Source: Promethearchaeota archaeon
GTDB lineage: Archaea; Asgardarchaeota; Lokiarchaeia; Sigyniarchaeales; SOKP01
DNA length: 8,354 nt
Direction: 5' to 3'
NCBI GenBank assembly: GCA_016840695.1
Contig: JAEORV010000049.1
Location: 1 to 8,354 of the forward strand
Every line of letters begins with the position of its first letter. Within the stretch, counting starts at the first letter, position 1. Shown here piece after piece: positions 5,488 through 8,354 of the stretch. The position numbers were made by a program, and so were the translations under genes. The notes below the pieces were generated by a model. That model made no database searches. It was given only the letters and a program-made list of their open reading frames with translations, and was not told the DNA's origin.

Positions 5488-6027
5488 TCAGAAACTCTCC
5501 CAGGCGGATTCAATCGCCTTAACTGGATTTGCCTTTGCATAAATTCCTACAGTGTCCATCCGGCTCCAACCGCCAAGTATCTGTAAAACTGGCAATGAAA
5601 CCCTTTTTTTAGGGTCTGGATGATTTAATAAATAATTGGCCCAACCGTGCCTTAAGGTATGAAAAGGTAATTTTTTGCCCAAAACCTTGTGACAAAGCTT
5701 AGTCCAATGGTTCTGTAACGTCCTACGTTCAATCTTTAATGGCAATAGCTTAATATTAGTCTCGTTCAACATTGGTGATGTTACGGTGATTCTTTCTTTA
5801 GCTCCTTTACCGAAAATCCTTATCTGATGCTTTTCCAAATCAACTTGTTCCATAGTTAAAGGTTTAATGTCTTGGTTAGAATTTGGAGCTGGACCGACAA
5901 TTTCGCTGATCCTTAGTCCTGAACCGAAACCCAAAGCGTAGGCAAGTTTGAACCTTTTATCCTTCTCGGCTTTGAGAACTTTCTTGAAGTCGTCTATTTC
6001 AATGTACCTAATCAATTTTTGTGCCAT
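5488..6027 (-). CDS. Minimal tyrosine recombinase (integrase), catalytic domain only
   Basis: All residues of the tyrosine-recombinase active site are visible: R39 in SGLRISE, K74 in FGKGAKER, H123 and R126 in HTLRHGWA, W154 in LGGWSRMDT (Trp replaces the usual second His, an accepted variant), and nucleophile Y163 in GIYAKA. The enzyme cuts and rejoins DNA at specific sites through a 3'-phosphotyrosine bond. At 179 residues it lacks the N-terminal core-binding domain of roughly 100 residues found in Xer-like enzymes; the start MAQKLIRYIEIDDF already sits in the catalytic domain. It is probably functional, since no motif is broken. The ATG overlaps the stop of a 53-residue gene (TAATG) that could provide extra DNA contacts. 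Likely role: integration and excision of this element. Confidence 0.85.
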   Translation of the reverse strand: MAQKLIRYIEIDDFKKVLKAEKDKRFKLAYALGFGSGLRISEIVGPAPNSNQDIKPLTMEQVDLEKHQIRIFGKGAKERITVTSPMLNETNIKLLPLKIERRTLQNHWTKLCHKVLGKKLPFHTLRHGWANYLLNHPDPKKRVSLPVLQILGGWSRMDTVGIYAKANPVKAIESAWESF

Positions 6028-6188
6028 TATACTATATTATAGGATTTTAATACCAAATTCATTATCATTGATTTATTTTCTGCTTCATACGCTTCACTAT
6101 AGAAATCGACAAGATCCCTAACATCCTTTTTCTTAATAAAGATTCTTGGTTCACCAAATTGGTCTAATTTTATTTCGCTTTTTGCCAT
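6027..6188 (-). CDS. 53-residue protein coupled to the integrase
   Basis: It begins MAKSEIKLDQFGEPRIFI and is then mostly helical (KKKDVRDLVDFYSEAYEAENKSMIMNLVLKSYNIV). A strand followed by two helices could be an RHH-like or other small DNA-binding fold, but no signature is certain. Its TAA overlaps the integrase ATG, so both proteins come from one message. A minus-strand box, CTATAAAC (6213-6206), with GCGGAA before it lies about 25 bases upstream. An excisionase or recombination accessory factor is a reasonable guess from context. Confidence 0.6.
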   Translation of the reverse strand: MAKSEIKLDQFGEPRIFIKKKDVRDLVDFYSEAYEAENKSMIMNLVLKSYNIV

Positions 6189-6225
6189 TTTTGATTATGA
6201 TGACGGTTTATAGTTCCGCCAAACT

Positions 6226-6293
6226 CCTTGCCGCGCCTTGCCATGCCTTGCCTCGCCTTGCCCTGCCAAGCCATGCCATGCCATGCCTCGCCG
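6226..6293. repeat. Array 1 of degenerate pentamer CCNNG, 13 units
   Basis: From 6226 to 6290 there are 13 consecutive five-base units, CC-NN-G, without a slip, then a partial CCG. The middle pair varies (TT, GC, AT, TC, CT, AA) while CC and G never do. On the minus strand this reads GG followed by C and two variable bases, so GG recurs every five bases (G2N3), a pattern able to form two-layer G-quadruplexes. It is GC-rich in an AT-rich setting. It lies 37 bases upstream of the minus-strand gene at 6188 and downstream of the phage-type genes. A second array shares its boundaries. Confidence 0.9.
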
Positions 6294-6295
6294 AA

Positions 6296-6328
6296 TAAGG
6301 TATGTGAGTATTACCTCACACACCCTTA
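6296..6328. repeat. Stable hairpin adjoining array 1
   Basis: TGTGAG (6303-6308) pairs with CTCACA (6315-6320) around TATTAC. After one A-C mismatch the stem continues with TGG/ACC-type pairs, and after a one-base bulge with TAA/TTA, giving about 12 pairs. It begins three bases from the end of array 1. Directly to its right, ATGATTT (6329-6335) and AAATCAT (6345-6351) form a second hairpin just after the stop of the minus-strand gene at 6355, with a T-rich loop on that strand, probably part of its terminator. Confidence 0.55.
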
Positions 6329-6354
6329 ATGATTTAAAAAAATAAAATCATCAA

Positions 6355-6939
6355 TTAAACTTTTACGTGAAAACTTCCAAAGTTTCCAGTTTTTTCTTTT
6401 CTAAATCCGCCAACTCCTATATGAAATCCTGCCCAGTTAAGAACATTTACTATTTGTTCTGCGCTTAGATTAGCCTTATTGAATTGAATTGTCACTTCAA
6501 CGCTCCAATCCTCAAAAGCATTTCGCATTATCTTTCTCGGAGACCCCTTCATTCCAGAGGTTCTACCCCAATGAGTTACCTCTTTTTGTTTCTTATATTT
6601 CAAGGGTAAAACGTCACCAACAATTGTTACACCTTCTTTGATGTTTCTCATCCCACCTTGTTTAATATCAAAAAGATAAGATGATCCTCTAATCATTGAA
6701 TTGTAAATTGCCCTAGTAGGAATACCAAATTTACCATCCTCTGTATGATAAAATTTGGCCTTAACCTTCTCCTCTTCTGAAATGTCATCCTTTGTATAAT
6801 TTTGTTTTGACTTAATCTTATTATATTTTTCAAGAACAGCCATATCCATTGGTTCTGGCATATATGGTGAATCACCAACTATTGTAACTTTAATAGTTCC
6901 AATCTCCAACTTCTTTAAATTCACTTTTTGTCCTGCCAT
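6355..6939 (-). CDS. Phage-type protein with Gly-rich C-terminal motif (194 aa)
   Basis: The sequence shows IGTIKVTIVGDSP (13-25), DGKFGIPTRAIYNSM (68-82), EDWSVEVTIQFN (143-154) and IGVGGFRKEKTGNFGSFHV (174-192). From memory, this is the layout of a protein common in tailed phages and prophages, often annotated as hypothetical, with a start like LGTIxVxIVGDSPL and an end like GVGEWRPEKGGxFGxF. The C-terminal Gly-rich loop also recalls RAMP-fold proteins, but only as an analogy. Its start overlaps the end of the upstream gene by 19 bases, matching the usual pairing of these two families. Biochemical role unknown; the phage setting suggests nucleic-acid binding. Family call is by recognition, not by search. 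Confidence 0.7.
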   Translation of the reverse strand: MAGQKVNLKKLEIGTIKVTIVGDSPYMPEPMDMAVLEKYNKIKSKQNYTKDDISEEEKVKAKFYHTEDGKFGIPTRAIYNSMIRGSSYLFDIKQGGMRNIKEGVTIVGDVLPLKYKKQKEVTHWGRTSGMKGSPRKIMRNAFEDWSVEVTIQFNKANLSAEQIVNVLNWAGFHIGVGGFRKEKTGNFGSFHVKV

Positions 6940-7421
6940 TTTTTCTTTTCTATAGTAATCAAATCAAATATTGGACTCAACTCTATAAGTTCTAAATGTC
7001 TATCTTTCCAATAATTGGCTTCAGCTAATGCTCTATATATAAGTTGATTTCGATAATTTTCATTATCCATAACTTCAATTATTGTTTTATATTCTCTACA
7101 TCCAAACTTACTTTTTTTATTATTGGGAATTTCTGAATCTTTAATTGTGACATTAACATTTTCAAAAGCATAAAGCTCTTTATCTTCTACAATAATTTTA
7201 ATTTCGTTTATAAAATTACGTGCTTGTCCCAATCGCCACTTTTCTCCTGCCGAAGCATTATCCCAATCAAAAAAATCATATAACGAACTGGATTTTTTAC
7301 TCGCTTTTTTTAGAAGGCTCTCGGCTGTTAAGCCAAACCTTTCTTTGACTTCCAAGACTTCTTCTATTACTTCTGGAGTAAATTTCTCTGTGTTCTTGTA
7401 TTGTATTTTTTTTGTTTTCAT
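6921..7421 (-). CDS. Phage-type partner protein with FDWD motif (166 aa)
   Basis: LTAESLLKKA (31-40), then SSLYDFFDWDNASAGEKWRLGQARNFI (45-71), strongly recalls phage proteins of the form 'LTPEAVLEAA ... HPxFEWDDSxAAExYRLxQARxLIR'. These commonly sit directly beside the family encoded at 6939. The rest includes a beta-like middle (72-115) and a helical region, NYRNQLIYRALAEANYWKDR (122-141). Function is unknown; it may organise or regulate its partner. A full SD, AAGGAGGTCA (7437-7428), lies about seven bases before the ATG, so the mRNA has a leader, unlike several other genes here. Array 2 lies in the presumed upstream leader or promoter region. Confidence 0.75.
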   Translation of the reverse strand: MKTKKIQYKNTEKFTPEVIEEVLEVKERFGLTAESLLKKASKKSSSLYDFFDWDNASAGEKWRLGQARNFINEIKIIVEDKELYAFENVNVTIKDSEIPNNKKSKFGCREYKTIIEVMDNENYRNQLIYRALAEANYWKDRHLELIELSPIFDLITIEKKKWQDKK

Positions 7422-7455
7422 TTTTACTGACCTCCTTTCATTTGATTTAATATAA

Positions 7456-7477
7456 TCTAGTTTTTGTAGGAACTAGA
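7456..7477 (-). promoter_or_regulatory. Hairpin between array 2 and the SD of the phage-type genes
   Basis: TCTAGTT (7456-7462) and AACTAGA (7471-7477) are a perfect 7-bp inverted repeat with an eight-base loop. It lies 19 bases upstream of the SD. It could fold in the leader RNA, or be an operator next to the AT box TATATTAA (7453-7446). Confidence 0.45.
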
Positions 7478-7483
7478 AAACCT

Positions 7484-7538
7484 CCTTGCCTTGCCTTGCC
7501 GTGCCATGCCAAGCCTAGCCGTGCCAAGCCATGCCTCG
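7484..7538. repeat. Array 2 of degenerate pentamer CCNNG, 11 units
   Basis: Eleven uninterrupted CCNNG units have middle pairs TT, TT, TT, GT, AT, AA, TA, GT, AA, AT, TC. As in array 1 it opens with CT-CCTTG, closes with CCATGCCTCG, and is followed by AATA, so the two arrays share ends as well as unit. Orientation relative to the downstream minus-strand gene is also the same. In RNA from the minus strand it would read as repeated GGCNN, 62 bases before the start codon at 7421. Confidence 0.9.
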
Positions 7539-7555
7539 AATATAATTTTGGTTAA

Positions 7556-7591
7556 TTACCATCTTTTGTGAATTTCTTTGTTATTATACAT
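7556..7591 (-). CDS. Possible 11-residue leader peptide
   Basis: ATG at 7591 opens MYNNKEIHKRW and a stop at 7558-7556. It is preceded by GAGGAG (7604-7599) at ideal spacing and by a BRE/TATA-like promoter (7636-7622). It ends 18 bases before array 2. Translation of this frame could influence how the downstream leader folds. It is very short, so reality is uncertain. Confidence 0.3.
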   Translation of the reverse strand: MYNNKEIHKRW

Positions 7592-7621
7592 TTTATTTCT
7601 CCTCTATAAAAGGTGTCACCA

Positions 7622-7636
7622 CTTTATATACTTTCG
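7622..7636 (-). promoter_or_regulatory. Minus-strand BRE/TATA promoter for the phage-type gene leader
   Basis: On the minus strand the sequence reads CGAAAGTATATAAAG: a BRE-like CGAAAG followed directly by the TATA box TATATAAA. The predicted start near 7604 would include the SD at 7604-7599, then the 11-residue frame, array 2, the hairpin and the gene at 7421, a leader of about 180 bases. Confidence 0.5.
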
Positions 7637-7670
7637 CATTTTGATTCATTTGTGAAAAGATATTCTTTGG

Positions 7671-7682
7671 TAAGATATTTAA
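7671..7682 (+). promoter_or_regulatory. Third copy of the TAAGATATTTAA promoter box
   Basis: TAAGATATTTAA is identical to both arms at 538-549 and 585-596; the preceding G is shared with the 585 copy. The first T of TATTTAA is 30 bases before the ATG at 7706, again predicting a leaderless mRNA. Confidence 0.65.
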
Positions 7683-7705
7683 ACTGTGCTAATATTAAGT
7701 TATGT

Positions 7706-7906
7706 ATGACAAAGAAATTACCAAAAAAAACTAAGGAGAAAGAAGTAGCTCCAAAGGTTGAATTGAATCTTCCTGAATTACTAGAAAATGCTAAAGAATT
7801 ATTACCAGTTCTTATGCCTGAAGAAGAAAAGGAGATCACTGATTTCTGTGAAGTCCACATTGTTGGAACTCCAGAGATGATCCAAAAAATTCTTAAGATT
7901 GATTAA
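7706..7906 (+). CDS. Small acidic/basic protein (66 aa), co-regulated with the divergent pair
   Basis: The start is Lys-rich (MTKKLPKKTKEKEVAPK), followed by an amphipathic helix, ELNLPELLENAKELLPVLMPEEEKEI (19-44), and a beta-like end with EVHIVGTPEMIQKILKID. There is no membrane segment and no catalytic motif. The frame is open upstream to a GTG at 7613, but ATG 7706 fits the promoter box and is used here. Another ATG at 7702 is in a different frame with an early stop. The gene ends inside the end of the convergent Cys-rich gene, sharing four bases. Family not recognised; a small regulator or inhibitor is possible. Confidence 0.65.
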   Translation: MTKKLPKKTKEKEVAPKVELNLPELLENAKELLPVLMPEEEKEITDFCEVHIVGTPEMIQKILKID

Positions 7907-8040
7907 TTTGTTATAGAAAGGCACTCTTTAATGAACGGGCATCCATATTCCTTGCACTTCATCTTAACCTTTGAACCTCTACTTTTGTTGCCTTTATGGC
8001 AACAATTTCCTCTCATATTTCTATATTTATATTTTTTCAT
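7903..8040 (-). CDS. Small Cys-rich, probably zinc-binding protein (45 aa)
   Basis: After a basic start (MKKYKYRNMRG), residues show CCH at 13-15 and then C29, C34 and C40 (KCKEYGCPFIKEC), enough for a zinc site of the Cys/His type. The remainder is basic, which fits nucleic-acid binding. The coding sequence contains a perfect 8-bp hairpin, TTGTTGCC/GGCAACAA (7985-8005), around the CCH codons. No clear SD precedes 8040; ATG at 8016 is an alternative, with GAGAGG following it rather than preceding it. The stop overlaps the convergent gene. It lies just downstream, on the minus strand, of the fold-back element. Confidence 0.5.
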   Translation of the reverse strand: MKKYKYRNMRGNCCHKGNKSRGSKVKMKCKEYGCPFIKECLSITN

Positions 8041-8047
8041 TTTTCAT

Positions 8048-8179
8048 CTCTGCGAGGGGGCAAGTTTATTTCGTTTAATATTAGGGATATGCGAAGGAAT
8101 TGCGTAGCAATTCTTTGGGCGAACGAAGTAAGCCGTATATCCCATATTAAATCCCCTCGTTAGAGGTCGGCAAAGCCGA
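8048..8179. repeat. Large fold-back element with predicted three-way junction
   Basis: CTCTGCGAGGGG (8048-8059) pairs with CCCCTCGTTAGAG (8153-8165) with one G-T pair and one bulge. Inside, TTTAATAT (8074-8081) pairs with ATATTAAA (8144-8151) and GGGATATGCG (8084-8093) with CGTATATCCC (8134-8143). The centre splits into a 10-bp hairpin around GAATTGC-GTA-GCAATTC (8094-8116) and a smaller GC/AC-GAA-GT/GC hairpin (8119-8133). A separate TCGGC-AAA-GCCGA hairpin follows (8167-8179). It could be a non-autonomous transposable element (MITE-like), a structured RNA, or a recombination or replication site. No transposase is present. Confidence 0.7.
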
Positions 8180-8353
8180 AGTTTCACCACCTTCCGATTT
8201 AGTTGAACATAGCTCTTTTGGTCTCCAAAGTTCCCAATCTGCACGAATCAAATCATTAACTGAAAATTCAAACTTTTTATCTAAATTTGAATTAGAGTTT
8301 AAACATATTTCCTTAAAGGATTCGCAATAAACTCTAATTCCAAAAAGTATTGA
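8147..8353 (-). CDS. Partial protein, N-terminus beyond window; tail reads into fold-back element
   Basis: The minus-strand frame is open from the window edge for 68 residues to a TAA at 8149-8147. The central segment FEFSVNDLIRADWELWRPKEL (about 28-48) looks protein-like and vaguely recalls the '(D)LLADDWEV' end of some small phage proteins; this is weak. From about residue 53 (SEGGETSALPTSNEGI) the frame runs through the hairpin TCGGC/GCCGA and the right arm of the fold-back element, so the original C-terminus may have been replaced by insertion. Residues 5-22 are encoded by the nested inverted repeat. Function unknown. Confidence 0.45.
   Translation of the reverse strand, partial: SILFGIRVYCESFKEICLNSNSNLDKKFEFSVNDLIRADWELWRPKELCSTKSEGGETSALPTSNEGI
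8289..8340. repeat. Nested perfect inverted repeat, 13-bp arms
   Basis: GAATTAGAGTTTA (8289-8301) and TAAACTCTAATTC (8328-8340) are perfect inverted copies. In the 26-base centre, TCCTT-A-AAGGA (8310-8320) is a second, smaller palindrome. Beyond one mismatch, two more outer pairs form. It lies within the partial minus-strand frame. Confidence 0.8.
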
Positions 8354-8354
8354 A

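Noticed and set aside
6693..6878. Minus-strand frame of 61 codons
   Set aside because: It is an out-of-frame shadow inside the phage-type protein gene, with no independent start signal.
6226..7538. CRISPR array
   Set aside because: The repeat unit is five bases with no spacers, and there are no cas genes. The resemblance of the 194-residue protein's Gly-rich loop to RAMP proteins is not enough to call a CRISPR component.
7624..7860. Minus-strand frame of 78 codons
   Set aside because: It is antisense to the 66-residue gene, which has a precise promoter box, and its composition is a low-complexity Ser/Phe mirror.
8048..8165. tRNA or known riboswitch
   Set aside because: There is no cloverleaf, no T-loop (GTTCRA) and no CCA end. 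The structure is one long closing helix with a junction and matches no RNA class that I can name.
8044..8244. Minus-strand frame of 66 codons starting at 8244
   Set aside because: It runs through the whole fold-back element, and its product is Arg-rich without domain character. The alternative frame 8353-8147 is more protein-like before the element.
1..8354. Window as a complete circular replicon
   Set aside because: Joining the ends would close the first frame after a few codons, but no terminal overlap is visible, and open frames at both edges equally fit a cut from a longer sequence.

Overview
This AT-rich window looks like part of an archaeal mobile element: an integrated virus or provirus, or a virus-like plasmid. 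The archaeal assignment rests on promoter form. Several genes have a BRE/TATA-type box whose first T lies about 29-31 bases before the ATG, which predicts leaderless or nearly leaderless mRNAs. Examples are the genes starting at 515(-), 621(+), 3555(+) and 7706(+). Poly-T stretches follow gene ends, and many other genes are translationally coupled through ATGA, TGATG or TAATG overlaps with purine-rich Shine-Dalgarno (SD) sequences. I cannot name the host; a DPANN-type or other uncultivated archaeon is only a guess. No rRNA, tRNA or CRISPR array was seen.

Layout. (1) 1-515, minus: a small membrane-anchored protein and a partial coiled-coil protein. (2) 621-3463, plus: a tight four-gene operon encoding a two-TM protein, a Gln-rich helical protein, an acidic helical protein and a Zot/FtsK-like P-loop ATPase with a C-terminal helix-turn-helix. 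It ends in a hairpin/T-run terminator. This is the best candidate for a virion-assembly or DNA-translocation module. (3) 3509-4279, plus: a ribbon-helix-helix regulator, an AbrB/SpoVT-type regulator and a 54-residue protein, each with its own TATA box. (4) 5092-4299, minus: five very small overlapping genes, four with hydrophobic segments, including a small HExxH membrane protein. (5) 6188-5157, minus: a 53-residue protein coupled to a minimal tyrosine recombinase, then a TM/coiled-coil protein. (6) 7421-6355, minus: a pair of proteins resembling a two-gene cassette common in tailed phages. (7) 7671-8354: a small plus-strand gene, a convergent Cys-rich protein, a large fold-back element and a partial minus-strand frame.

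Structure outside genes is the most distinctive part. Two arrays of a degenerate pentamer, CCNNG (13 and 11 units; GGCNN on the other strand), lie upstream of the two minus-strand operons. One identical 12-bp box, TAAGATATTTAA, serves as the apparent promoter of three genes, two of them back to back. A roughly 120-bp element near the right end folds into a three-way junction, and a nested 13-bp perfect inverted repeat lies beside it.

How the parts may work together (inference): the integrase handles integration, the RHH and AbrB proteins regulate, the plus operon builds or powers particle or DNA transfer, and the phage-type pair acts in DNA metabolism. The micro-operon of small membrane proteins has no assigned role.
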